From NCBI GenBank assembly GCA_904066235.2, contig CAJFCV020000001.1:5952001-6016000 (forward strand): 64,000 nucleotides of DNA, written 5' to 3'. A program made the position numbers and the translations under genes. This document shows, piece by piece, positions 9,314-20,722 of this stretch. The notes beneath the pieces are model-generated. The model was given only the letters and a program-made list of their open reading frames with translations, was not told the origin of the DNA and searched no databases. Position 1 is the stretch's first letter, and the number at the start of each line of letters is the position of its first letter. Source of the stretch: Bursaphelenchus xylophilus. Its lineage: Eukaryota; Nematoda; Chromadorea; Rhabditida; Aphelenchoididae.

Positions 9314-11555
9314 ATGATGAGTTGGTTTGGAGGAAGTTCGGCATCGGGAGAGCCCGCGCCTCAGCATTCAGAAGAGCTCCATGATGGTCATGATCTCTCC
9401 AAGGAGTTGTACAACCAGCCAGTATTGGCTTTGGATAGGATCAAACATTCTGGAGTTCCTCTTAAGGCACAAATGACCCCTTATCTTCAAGTATGTTTAT
9501 ATTTTAACTGTAAGATTGTGATTTTTAAGATGGACCCCAGTATGTTCAAAGCCTCGCAACCAGAATATATCATGCCTGAGGGCAATGAAAATGGAAAAGG
9601 GAAGTTTGAATTTGCCCTCGGGCACATTGGATGGGCTGTCGCGGCTGGATTTGCAGCTGGTTCACTTCGTGGATTCGTTCCAGAACTTATGAATCCAGAC
9701 ACAAGGCAATTGGTAAGTTTAATTCTCATTTTATACTGCGCGTCAAAAGTTTGGAACAATCTAGATCTTCTTTGCGGCTTGAGATGGGAGTTTCATTTCT
9801 TTTCTATTAGAAGCTTCATGTATTGAGAACCTCAATGAATATATAGCCATCAACATCAGAAAGCTCGTTGGAGTTTAATAAAAAATTTTAAAAAATAAGT
9901 GCGTCAAAAGTTTGGAACAACCTTTGGAAGGTGATTGTAAACTTCGGGATGAGGCAGGATATCCACGAATTTAGTATTTTTGGATGATGCAAGGAATCAG
10001 AATGCCAGTGGCATACTGATTTTCAACGATAGACCCAAACTGAAAAAAATGCTTATTGAGCCAAAAATTACGGTCAAATTTGCGAAAAAAATAATTTTTT
10101 GGTTTCGGTTCTACATGTTATCGGTGTGTAAGCGTTCTAAAATATTTAATATGGTCGCATAATTGTAGAAGGGCACTCAGATCTTCGCATAGGGACCTTA
10201 TCCGCACAGCATAATTTATGAAAATTTTGAGTTTTGCATTAAATCTTGATTTAATGTATTTTATATTTTTTATAGAGCGGCTTGGAGGCTAATTGGCTTT
10301 CTGACCGTCATCGTGGAATAAAAAGGTATATGCAAGAAGCAGAACATGGCCGCTATTTGCAACACAAAGGCCACAACTTTAAAAAAGGCGGGTATATGAA
10401 ATGTTAATATTCCCGTATTTTTTATCTTCGATTTGAAGCCGCTGCATGGTGCAAAACTAAGTGCCTTTTTCGTTATCACGCTGATACAGTATTATAAACC
10501 ATTTCTCCAATATATCACGCCACAAATCCGGGTGAGATATGAATAATGATTTTGGGACTAAAAAATTTTTAATGTCTGAAAGATGTGGCCTTGGATGTTG
10601 TAAATGGCGTGGATTTTTGTTGCTTGAAAATACCTTTTTATTCCACGATGACGGTCAGAAAGCCAATTAGCCTCCAAGCCGCTCTATAAAAAATATAAAA
10701 TACATTAAATCAAGATTTAATGCAAAACTCAAAATTTTCATAAATTATGCTGTGCGGATAAGGTCCCTATGCGAAGATCTGAGTGCCCTTCTACAATTAT
10801 GCGACCATATTAAATATTTTAGAACGCTTACACACCGATAACATGTAGAACCGAAACCAAAAAATTATTTTTTTCGCAAATTTGACCGTAATTTTTGGCT
10901 CAATAAGCATTTTTTTCAGTTTGGGTCTATCGTTGAAAATCAGTATGCCACTGGCATTCTGATTCCTTGCATCATCCAAAAATACTAAATTCGTGGATAT
11001 CCTGCCTCATCCCGAAGTTTACAATCACCTTCCAAAGGTTGTTCCAAACTTTTGACGCACTTATTTTTTAAAATTTTTTATTAAACTCCAACGAGCTTTC
11101 TGATGTTGATGGCTATATATTCATTGAGGTTCTCAATACATGAAGCTTCTAATAGAAAAGAAATGAAACTCCCATCTCAAGCCGCAAAGAAGATCTAGAT
11201 TGTTCCAAACTTTTGACGCGCAGTATACTATAGTTGATATTTCCTCCAGCGTGGCAAACCTTGGCTGACTCGTGTTGTGAATGCCACAGTGAAACATGGA
11301 AGTGGATATGCCCAGCCAGCTGGTGCAGCTGTTTTCATGTTCTCGGTACTGGAAATCGGTCTGAAGAGTGCCCGAGCCGACGATGATTTGAACACCTTAG
11401 GAGCCGGAGCCCTCGCCGGGGCCATCTACAGAAGTCCATATGGATCACGAGCGGCTGGAGTTGGCGCTGCAATGGGTCTTTTGTTAGCCACCACCTGGGT
11501 TCTGGTGAACCCGGATAGTCGCGGCAGAATTCGCGAGATGGTTAACTTCGCATAG
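9314..11555 (+). CDS. timm-23: TIM23, core channel subunit of the mitochondrial inner-membrane translocase
   Basis: Three exons, 9314-9490, 9530-9712 and 11250-11555, join in frame to 221 residues (human TIM23 has 209). TIM23 forms the presequence translocase channel of the inner membrane. The N-terminal 90 residues are hydrophilic, as expected for the intermembrane-space receptor part. Four Gly/Ala-rich membrane segments follow: HIGWAVAAGFAAGSLRGF, AQPAGAAVFMFSVLEIGLK, LGAGALAGAIY and AAGVGAAMGLLLATTWVLV. The RADDDLNTLGAGALAGAIY stretch corresponds to the family EDDLNT motif. The second intron is 1,537 nt against 39 nt for the first, because a palindromic transposon occupies nearly all of it. 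Splice sites at both ends of that intron are intact, so the gene is probably functional. Confidence 0.92.
9735..11226. mobile_element. Fold-back Tc1/mariner-like element with IR/DR ends, inside TIM23 intron 2
   Basis: The arms 9735-10328 and 10631-11226 are inverted copies of about 590 bp, almost identical by eye, around a 300-bp spacer. The outer end reads TACTGCGCG followed by TCAAAAGTTTGGAAC, and TA flanks both sides, as for Tc1/mariner targets. The motif GCGTCAAAAGTTTGGAAC recurs about 160 bp inside each arm in the same orientation as the end (near 9900 and mirrored near 11047). This is the IR/DR layout of some Tc1 elements. No transposase frame remains; the longest frames are 60 codons and mirror each other. 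Confidence 0.85.
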
Positions 11556-11989
11556 AACTCACGACTGACTAGTTTTGTTAAGTTTTGAAATAAACCTTGG
11601 TTAGAAAGTAGTTATAATATTTATTTCGATTTTTTCCATGAACTTATTTTATTTACGCTTTTTTGTTTTCAAGAGAGGATATATAAGCAGGGAAGGAGCA
11701 AGCAGCTCACCTTTCTTCCGGGAATCTCGGTCTTTATTCAAGAGTCCTGTCGCACTCTCGCCACGAAAACATTCTTTAAATTGTGTGTGCGCTAACGTAG
11801 AAAACCAATTTTCTCCATGAAAGATATTTGCACGCCCTCTTGAATCAACTTGAGAAATTGTGAAAGTCGAGTATAATATTTTGGTTTATCGATATACCCG
11901 GGGATATAATTTATAAGGTCATTGACTTGCGTTTTTTTATTTGGAAGTTTATGTCTTTGGTATATGATTTGATTTTTTTAGCCTCCATC
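11556..11989. other. Intergenic gap between TIM23 and gamma-adaptin
   Basis: It contains the TIM23 3' end, with an AATAAA-like signal (GAAATAAACC) near 11587, then AT-rich sequence. A 60-codon frame at 11638-11820 has no family resemblance and is not called. GATTTTTTTAG at 11971-11981 lies nine bases before the next ATG and looks like a splice or trans-splice acceptor. Confidence 0.5.
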
Positions 11990-14900
11990 ATGGCCAACGT
12001 GGTGGAAATGACAATCGAGAAGATCGATGAGGTCAAGTCCAGACTTGGAAGGTAAATTTTATTTGTTTTTTTTTTAGTCTTTAGATTTATACGGTCCATA
12101 TTTGAGTACCTAAATAAACAAATTATTTAAGATCATTGGGTGCCTCAATGCGTTTGAGAGATCTCATACGTAAGGTAAGAGCAGCTAGGACTGCCGCAGA
12201 AGAGAGAGCCGTCGTGGAGAGGGAGAGTGCCAATATCAGAGATTCATTCAGAGACGAAGATAACAAATACAGATGCCGGGATATGGCAAAGCTTTTCTAC
12301 ATTCATATGCTCGGGTACCCTGCTCATTTTGGTCAAATGGAATGTATGAAACTAGTCGGCACTAAGGACAAAAGATTCACCGACATTCGAATTGGATATC
12401 TGGGGGCAATGTTATTACTGGATGAGAGGTCCGAGGTGCACCTATTGGTCACCAACTGTTTGAAAAGGTACGTTCGATTGTTTTTTTTTGACTCTGTCGC
12501 GTTTTTACACCGTAGGTAATTTTTATGTTTAGCCATCTAAATGAATCTGATCAATTTGTTACTGGTTTGGCCTTATGTACTTTGGGGTCAATTTGTTCAG
12601 TCGAAATGTGCAGAGATTTGTCGAATGAAGTTGAGAAGTTGTTAGTCAAGTCGTCCAATTCTTATATCAAGAAAAAGGTATGTTTCAGCCATGAATTGTA
12701 TCTAAATTTAACATTTCAGGCCGCACTATGCGCTTTTCGCATTGTGAGAAAAGTACCTGAACTGATGAGTTGTTTTATGTCCGGGGCCAGACTCTTACTA
12801 AACGACAAACATCATGGTATTATAGAAAATTCGGTTTATTTATATTTTAGGTGTTCTTCTTGGTGGGCTCACGTTGGTCACTGAGATGTGTGAAAAAAGT
12901 GTTGATGTGAGGAATCATTTCCGATCGGTAGGTGATATCTTTGAACAAAACATTGTCTTGGTCAATTTTAGATGGTGCCAGTACTGGTCAAACGTTTCCG
13001 AGAATTGGTTTCTCCATTGGGAAGTTACTCGTCTACTGAACATGATGTGAACAATGTGATCGATCCCTTTTTGCAGGTGTGAGGCTTAATTTTATATAGT
13101 GTTTGAGTTTAGGTAAAAATTCTTCGTCTTCTACGAGTTTTGGGGAAGGATGATTCTCAATCCAGTGAGGCCATGAACGATCTTTTGACTATCATCACGA
13201 CGAACACGGATCCAAACAAGAACGCTGGTAATGCTGTACTTTATGAAGCCGTCCTCACTATAATGGATATCAAGAGCGAGACCAGTCTTAAAATCCTCGC
13301 CATTAATCTGCTTGGAAGATATCTGGTTAATCCGGATAAGAACATTAGATATGTTGCATTGAACACACTGCTTAAGACTGCCACAGCGGACTTAAAAACT
13401 GTCCAAAAATACAAAGGGACTGTTTTGGAGAACTTGAAAGATCCAGACGTCTCGATAAGAAGAAGAGCCCTCGAATTATGTTTCGTTCTTATCGACAAGG
13501 AGAACATCGCGGCCATGACCAAAGAGATCCTCCTCTTTCTTGAGACAGCTGATCCCGAATTTAAATCCGAGTGTGCCTCCAAGATGTACGTGGCCACAGA
13601 AACTCACTCGCCAAATCCTGTTTGGCATCTGAATACTATGATATCTGTTCTGAAATTGGTAGGTTTCTTTTGACCTGTTTTATATCTTTTTAAGGCGGGT
13701 AACTATGTTCCGGAAGAAGTTGTGAGTGCGATGATTCAACTGATTTCTGCCCACTTCAATCTTCAAGCGTATGCCACTAAAAAGTTGTTCCGCGCTGCAG
13801 TCGAGGACGGTGGAGTAGCCCAACCTCTTCTTCAGATCGCCTTCTGGTGCATTGGAGAGTTTGGCGATCTACTCATTGCTCCTTCCGATGATGATCCAGA
13901 GCCGCCAACAGAGAGTGATGTCGTTGAGATGTTCGAACAGTTGTTCCCAGTGAGTATTATGAGCATTCAAACTCGGGAGTATGGGATTGTCGGATTGGCC
14001 AAGCTCTCAACCAGATTCACATCTCAAACTGAGAGAATCGGTGGTCTGATTCGTCGATTTGTAGCTCATATGAATCTGGAACTCCAACAAAGAGCCGTCG
14101 AATTTTCGAGCTTGATTCCAAAAGCCGAATTGAGGTGAGTTGTTGGATTTGTAACCATTTTTTGATTTTTAGGAATGGTCTGTTGGAAAGAATGCCAGTA
14201 ATCAAACATAACACTTTGAATGCTGCGGCAGCACCCATCGAAGATGACGTGATAAAGTCAAATGAAGAGGACAACCTCCTGGATGTTGGTGGATCATCTG
14301 CGGCTCCCCAGAATACGGTATTCAATGAGCTTCTGGATTTGATGGGGAATGGAGATTCCGGTTCTACACCCGTCCCAGCAACTTCACAGAAAGCAGCCGG
14401 AGGGGGACTGGAAGAGCTCTTTGGCTTGGGAATAAATGGTAGGAGTTTTTTCTTCTTTTTATCATCATGATTATTTTCTCTACATTTATGTTTTTAGGAT
14501 CTTCATCAACATCTCAAACCTCTGCTCCAGTGTCCCAAGCATCAATCCCTGGTGGAAATGATTTTGCGGATCTGTTTGGAGGCTCATCTACTACTCAACC
14601 CGCTGTGTAAGCACTTTTTATTCATTATGTTTTTTTGTTTTAGAGAACCTTCAAAGCCAGCTGAAATTGTGGTGAACAAAAGTGGATTCGAGGTGCAAAT
14701 GGTGGTCGAAAACGGGTTTGCCTCCGGCCCTGCGGTCATCCGATTTGAAATTGTAAATAATAACCCCGTTCCAGTAGAAAATTTCAACCTACAAGCAGCT
14801 GTGACACGAGTAAGTTTGTTTACTTGCCTTTGTTAATTTTTTATATTTGTTTGATGGATGTTGTTATGTTTAAGCAATTCCAAATTGAGCTTCTTCCTTC

Positions 14901-15066
14901 GTCTGGCAGCCGTCTGGAGGCGGATGGAATGTCGACGACCACTCAGCTCGCCAAGATCACCAAATTGGCCGAGAATCGGGTCCCTAAACTTCGACTTAAA
15001 TTAAATTATTCGCTAAACGGCTCAGCTCGAACTTTCCAGGAAGACATCACCGTCCAAAATCTATAG
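11990..15066 (+). CDS. apg-1: AP-1 complex subunit gamma (gamma-adaptin)
   Basis: About a dozen exons encode roughly 850 residues (human AP1G1 has 822). Gamma-adaptin is a large subunit of the AP-1 clathrin adaptor at the trans-Golgi network and endosomes. Exon 1 (11990-12051) adds a 20-residue leader before the family start-like [20 protein letters not shown]. The helical trunk is unmistakable: [38 protein letters not shown] and [20 protein letters not shown] Ser/Pro/Gly hinge follows (about 14230-14600), including acidic [10 protein letters not shown], which fits the LLDLD-type clathrin box pattern, and NDFADLFGG. The C-terminal ear domain ends at TAG 15064-15066. A 36-nt intron near 13080-13113 illustrates the small-intron style. 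Confidence 0.95.
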
Positions 15067-15506
15067 TATGTCTCTCTCCTTTGCTCTTTTTATCGGAATG
15101 TGATATTGAACATTATATCAGCACTTTGCAGTTTTTATCGATAATTTATTATTTTGTCTTTGGTCGATGAATTGTTTTAATCCATCGGCCTAATTAACCC
15201 TGGCTACACAATAGTTTCAGTTACTGTAGTTTTTTTCGTATCCGTTGTTTGTAATATTTTGTCCAAGTCACTTATTTCTAGCTAGATATTTGAATAAATA
15301 TTTTATTTGCGAGAGATTCGGAATTCTAGATCCCGTTTAAAGTCGGACTGCGGCAAGAGTTTACTGATGGATTGCTGTAAAAAATGACATAATTTGGAAA
15401 TACATATAAGAAGTTCCGAAAGAAAAGAAAATGTTTGAAGTGGTGACTAAGCGGGAAGAATAAACTAAACTTTTTTACAGCTGATGTGTGGGTAGAAACT
15501 AAAGGG
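15067..15506. other. Intergenic gap before GBA2
   Basis: No repeat or protein frame is supported. GAATAAATATTTTA near 15293 is a likely gamma-adaptin polyadenylation signal. A strong acceptor-like TTTTTTACAG ends at 15480, 27 bases before the GBA2 ATG, and could be a trans-splice or 5'-UTR intron acceptor. Confidence 0.5.
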
Positions 15507-18412
15507 ATGTCAGAACAGGATGTGGAGACAGAATCCTTGCCTTCTTCACCGAGATCATGGACACCGACTGAAGAAGAATGTGTAAGATTGGGAGGAGAAC
15601 ATGGATGGTTTGCCAGAGGCGATAAAAGACCCACAGAGAAGAGATTACCCTTCAATCGACCTAAACTTATACAGGTATCTTTGTGCAATATCCGTTATTC
15701 TTTGTTTTTAGGTGTATCATGCTCTCCCTTTTGTCGCTCGGTATTCTCAATATTGGTTAAGAAACTACCATAGTAGAGATCGTTTGTTCATCAACACGTT
15801 TGAACCCCTGAGGCATAAATTTACTTATGGGGTGCCTTGTGGAGGAATTGGATGTGGAAGCATTGGAAGGGATTTCAGAGGTGGGTTCTGCAAATACGGA
15901 CTCAAGCCTGGGTTAATTGAACATCATGTGCATGCTGTTAAGGTGAGTTAGTAAAATTTTTTTTTACTCTACTTGCTTAGGCCAACCAATTTATATTAAC
16001 CCTCAGGAAAGGGAATGGTGAAACAAAACAAGTTGTGTTGGGGATAAATGAACAGCAAACAAGCAGACTCAGTAATTGGAAATTCGATATCCCTGAGGAA
16101 AATATTTATTACAGGTAGATTCTTTAATGATGTTATAAATATGAAAATTTAGAGGCTTATATCCTCGTTCATGGACCATGTATAAGATCCCGGAATATAA
16201 TGTGACCGTTGTCATCAAGCAAACCTCCCCAATCATTCCGCATAATTACAAAGACTCATCTATGCCGGTTACCTTGTTCCAATTTGAATTGTTCAATGAA
16301 AGTGAAGAAGATCTCCAAGCAGCAATTACATTTACATTCAGAAATGGAACTGGATGCAAGAAAACGCAGGCAGAAGGGATATGCAAAAGTCTCTCCATTA
16401 CATCTCCATCAGGTTAGCGCTTACTTTTTGTTTTATTCTTTAAGTTTAGGCAGAGGAATCTTGTTGGAGCATACCATAGACAAAATGGACACCACTTATT
16501 GTGTCATGTCGGCGGATATAGATTCAACTTCTGTCGCATCATTCGACCCGACAAGTTTAGATTGTCAAATGTGGAAATCTTTGGAAGAAAATCTAGACTT
16601 GAATAAACTCGATGCCGAGACCGAGTCCAATCAGTTGGCTGTTGCCTGCTCTACACTAAGGTCTTTGAAAGCCAAAGGGTCCTCTGGCATCGACTTTTCT
16701 TTGGTATGGCATATGCCGAAGGTCCATTTCACGTCAAGGAAACGGACTTATCGGAGATTTTATACAAATTATTTTGATGCCTCGAAGCCAGATGTTGCCT
16801 ATGACATTGGATGTTATGCCTTGAGTAATAAAGAACGATGGCACAGGGAGATTGAGGAATGGCAGAGCAGTGTGTTGGACGAACAGCAAGTCTTTTATTT
16901 CATATTGTTACTGTTTTAGAAACATCCCGGCATGGTTTAAAAGCGCATTGTTTAATGAACTCTACTATTTGACTGATGGTGGGACTGTCTGGTTTGCCTT
17001 TGATGAGAGCTGGAAGGTCGATGAGCCCCATCTTAGTGAGTACACACTCAGGCATTTCAAGGATTACGGTAGATTTGCCTATCTAGAATGTAAGACTTTT
17101 GTTTTTATTTTTTGATCTCAGTTTAGCATGGGAATATCGTATGATGAACACCTACGATGTGCATTTCTACGCTTCTTTTGCATTGGCCGAACTCTTTCCA
17201 TGGGTTGAGTGCACGATGCAAATGGAAATGAGTATGTTTACTATTAAAATATTGCTATGATTCTAGGAGATCAAATGGAATACAGTATCCCTAAACAAGT
17301 CAGATTCCACATGGAAGGGGACAGAGCCCCCTTGAAGACTCTGAAACGTGTCCCCCATGATCTCGGAAACCCGGCCGATGAACCCTTTCTCAGAGTGAAT
17401 GCTTATATTATGCATGACACCGGAAAATGGAAGGATCTCAACCTCAAATTCGTTCTGACTTCTTATCGTGATTACTTGTTGCTGATGAAGAAAGACGCAG
17501 AATATCTCAGATTCATCTATCCGGCGGTTCAAGAGGTCATTGAGGAGGGTTTAACAAAGTGGGATCGGAATGGGGATTCGATGATTGAAAACTTTGGAGC
17601 TGCTGATCAAACATACGATGCTTGGAAGATGGTAGGCGTCAGTGCTTACTGTGGATCACTCTGGTTGGGATCTCTGGCCGTGGCATTGAAAATGGCAACC
17701 GATATTAGTGATGAATCGGGGATCAAAAGATACGAAGAAGCATTAACGTCTGCTAAGAGGGTATAATAATAAAATATGATGATAATTATTATTATTATGT
17801 TTTGTAGGTTTTTGAATCGTACTTGTGGAATGGAAGTTATTACAACTTTGACCAGGCTTCTAACAGTAATTCGACGATCATGGCCGATCAGCTATGTGGG
17901 TTTTGGTATCTGCAGTCAGTTGATCCGGAACTGGCGAAGGGGGTGTGTACTCTTATATTTTCCGAAATGTTTACAGTTGTTGCCTCAACCTCACGTCGAC
18001 TCGGTTTTGGAAACAGTCTTCAATTACAATGTAGTAAAGTTTGCGGATTGTACCCTCGGGGCGGTAAATGGAATGCTTCCGACTGGTAAAATTGATAGAA
18101 GTTACATTCAAGCGGATGAGGTCTGGATTGGGATCACTTATTCTCTCGCTTCATTCTTTATCCAACAGGTAAGTGATGAGTTTTAGATTCAAGAATAATT
18201 TAAATTATGTTTAGAATCAACTCATGAAAGGATTTGAAACGGCTTCCGGCTGTTACGACGCTTGCTTTAACCGTTTTGGTCTCCAATATCAGACTCCAGA
18301 AGCCCTCTACAGAAAAAGGTTTTATCGGGCTATCGGTTACATGAGACCCTTGGCCATCTGGTCCATGTACACGGCATTGAAGAACCAGCAGTTCTTCCAA
18401 AACAATAATTAG
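15507..18412 (+). CDS. GBA2: Non-lysosomal glucosylceramidase GBA2
   Basis: About eleven exons encode roughly 840 residues (human GBA2 has 927). GBA2 hydrolyses glucosylceramide to glucose and ceramide on cytosolic-facing membranes. The N-terminal beta-sandwich begins at [19 protein letters not shown], the family Gly-rich entry motif. The (alpha/alpha)6 catalytic domain carries [14 protein letters not shown], which holds the nucleophile Glu of family GH116, and [13 protein letters not shown], which holds the acid/base Asp. [20 protein letters not shown] and [18 protein letters not shown] complete the domain, ending at TAG 18410-18412. The ATG at 15507 is the first in frame after the 15480 acceptor. 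Both catalytic residues are present, so activity is expected. Confidence 0.95.
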
Positions 18413-18635
18413 GTCACAATAACCAGTAGATATTAAATCACTTTTACATTCCTCCACGCTCTCATAGACTAGTCCACTTTAGTTTTTGCTATCAAATTGG
18501 TGCTTACTTTTTTATTTACAACTGATGGATTATAAATACTATATCGTTAAATGTTCGACTGGCTTATTGACAACGTGTTTTTACGTATTATATTATGTTT
18601 GTGGTGCTTGTAAATGAAATTAGATAATGCTTTAG

Positions 18636-19930
18636 ATGTTCTCTTTGACTTCTTGTAGACTGATTGGATCATCGGCCAAGTTGTTGGCTACAGAAGGAGA
18701 GATTCGGATCACAAATTTATTAGCAAACAAGTACCAGACGGCATCTAAAATTGAGGTTCATGATGTGTCAAGTAAGTCTGAATGATGACTATTTTATATT
18801 ATTATAATTTACAAGGGAATGGTCTGAACTTCCCCCAGCGTTAAGGAAAATGGCTAGTACAGGTGGATAGAGCAGGTCGACTTTGGTAGAAAAAGGCAAT
18901 TTCCAGCTGCAAAATAAGCACCGCCGACGAGAAAAATCGACCGAAATTTCCGAAAAAATTTCCTCTTTCTCTTCCCTCGGAAAAGAAGAGGAGCATCCAG
19001 TGGTTCGGTTGGTCGAGTGGATAGAGCGTCCGCTCGATATCCTTTTGGGGGTTGGTTCGATTCCGGGGCAGCGCGAGTGGCTATGATAAGGCTTCAGTGA
19101 ACAAGATAAATTCTTGTGAACCAAAAAAAAAAATATTTTGCAATTTTTCGATTTTCTAGTGATCATAAAACACATAATAATAAAGGATTTCTATGTAAAT
19201 TCCTCCATTTTTTCTGCAAGATTCCAGAACGGTTCCAGTCATATTCAATAATCTAGCCATGGACTGTCTGTTTTCCGAACACTAGTGGACGTTTGTCAAA
19301 AACCCCGATGTGATCAAGATGTGCTTCAGTTTGCTCCTTATTGGAGTATGATTGGGAACGTTCTGGAATCTTCTAGAAAAAAATTGGCGGAATTTACATG
19401 GAAATCCTTTTTTTATGTGTTTTATGATCTCTAGAAGATCGAAAAATTGCAAAATATTTTTTTCTTGGTTCACAAGAATTTATCTTGGTCACTGAAGCCT
19501 TATCATAGCCACTCGCGCTGCCCCGGAATCGAACCAACCCCCAAAAGGATATCGAGCGGACGCTCTATCCACTCGACCAACCGAACCACTGGATGCTCCT
19601 CTTCTTTTCCGAGGGAAGAGAAAGAGGAAATTTTTTCGGAAATTTCGGTCGATTTTTCTCGTCGGCAGTGCTTATTTTGCAGCTGGAAATTGCCTTTTTC
19701 CACCAAAGTCGACCTGCTCTATCCACCTGTACTAGCCATTTTCCTTAACGCTGGGGGAAGTTCAGACCATTCCCTTGTTAGATGGATGCGGATCGATGTA
19801 TCAAATAATTGTTCATACTCCGCAATTCAAAGGTCGAATGAAATTGGATCAGCATAAGGAAATAACGAGTCTTCTGAAGGATGAGATCAAGTCAATGCAC
19901 GGGCTCAACATTGAAACCAAAGCTCAATAA
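18636..19930 (+). CDS. BOLA3: BOLA3, mitochondrial BolA-like protein, 94 aa
   Basis: Two exons, 18636-18771 and 19782-19930, join in phase 1 and give 94 residues. BOLA3 works with GLRX5 and NFU1 in delivering 4Fe-4S clusters to mitochondrial lipoate synthase and respiratory complexes. The start MFSLTSCRLIGSSAKLLA is a short basic presequence. EGEIRITNLLANKYQTASKI and the conserved NGCGSMYQI follow, with the invariant Cys used for cluster binding with glutaredoxin. The C-terminus KDEIKSMHGLNIETKAQ matches the BolA helix-strand, including its conserved His. The intron is 1,010 nt because an inverted-repeat element fills it. The gene lies 223 bp after GBA2 with TTTAG immediately before the ATG, so it may be a downstream operon gene. 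Confidence 0.9.
18811..19779. mobile_element. Long-arm palindromic element with tRNA-like boxes, in BOLA3 intron
   Basis: The left arm (18811 to about 19235) and right arm (about 19340-19779) are inverted copies over roughly 425 bp with few differences, around a loop of about 105 bp. The outer termini are ACAAGGGAATGGTCTGAAC. The right end abuts the TAG splice acceptor of BOLA3 exon 2. Each arm contains TGGTCGAGTGG and GGTTCGATTCC about 35 bases apart, exact matches to polymerase III A-box and B-box consensus. The tRNA cloverleaf is degenerate, so this is a tRNA-derived segment rather than a tRNA gene. The mirrored frames of about 130 codons over this DNA are not genes. Confidence 0.82.
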
Positions 19931-20021
19931 AATTATATACAATAGGCGGGAAATTCCTCGATTTTGTTTTTACTCTTTACCAAATAAAAGATTATCGACA
20001 TGCCGTAATCAGTCGCTTTTG

Positions 20022-20559
20022 TACAGGCTGCGCCAATAAAATCTGGACAAAAATCAATTCCAGCATACGAAGGAATTCAAGGCACGGTCCTTCGAAACTT
20101 CAATTTTAGCAGGTTGCCACACAGTGGAAAGGACTTAAACGTCAAGATCAACACAGCATTGTATACTGGATGCGTGCTGATAAAGGCGAATAACTTTTAA
20201 CAATCTCTAGTTCAAGCTCACTCAAAGAGCGACCATAGCGTAAATTGTGCCACTACACTCACTATTTGATCCAGCAGATAAAAAATACCTTTTCAAAGGC
20301 GACTAGTCAGACTACGGTTATCTTTATTACAGTAGTTTTGGAGCCTAATATTTGGAATCACACAATTTGGCGTCCGTGTTTCAGGGGCCTTAGCTGTGAG
20401 CACTTATAGTGGCAAAGAAAGTGTCGCAGACGATTACTTTGCCTGAAACTTTCAAAATAGAGTCTTGGACGTTTGCACAATCACCCAATTAGCTTTAGTA
20501 CTGTGACAGCCGTAGGGCAAGTAAAAAAATTTGTCCAGATTTTATTGGCGCATCCTGTA
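20022..20559. repeat. MITE with about 30-bp mariner-like terminal inverted repeats
   Basis: The left end, TACAGGCTGCGCCAATAAAA, and the right end, inverted TACAGGATGCGCCAATAAAA, match over about 30 bp with one or two differences. Both begin with TA. The 480-bp interior has no transposase frame. The terminal TACAGGnTGnGCC resembles ends at 31862 and 63111. It sits between BOLA3 and HTATSF1. Confidence 0.75.
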
Positions 20560-20722
20560 AGTGTAAGCAGACTCACGGACGAATCATCGCGATTACGTAA
20601 CAGTTCATTTTTGAAATTTTGCAGCGGATTGGCATTTGTGGCATTCCGCATCACTTGCGAAATTCACAAAAATCGCGGAAAAATTCTTGTTGTTTTTTGT
20701 GCTTGAAACGTTGTCAAGTGCA

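Noticed and set aside
9980..10979. Two identical 60-codon frames (9980-10162 plus, 10797-10979 minus)
   Set aside because: Identical because they lie in the inverted arms of the fold-back element; too short and without transposase motifs.
11638..11820. 60-codon frame after TIM23
   Set aside because: Short, no homology signal, lies in the 3' flank.
19010..19080. Functional tRNA gene in the BOLA3 intron
   Set aside because: A and B boxes are present, but acceptor, D and anticodon stems do not pair properly, so it is only tRNA-derived.
18789..19857. Mirrored frames of about 130 codons on both strands in the BOLA3 intron
   Set aside because: They are the two arms of the palindrome read in opposite directions; no family resemblance, and the intron is spliced out of a good BOLA3 gene.
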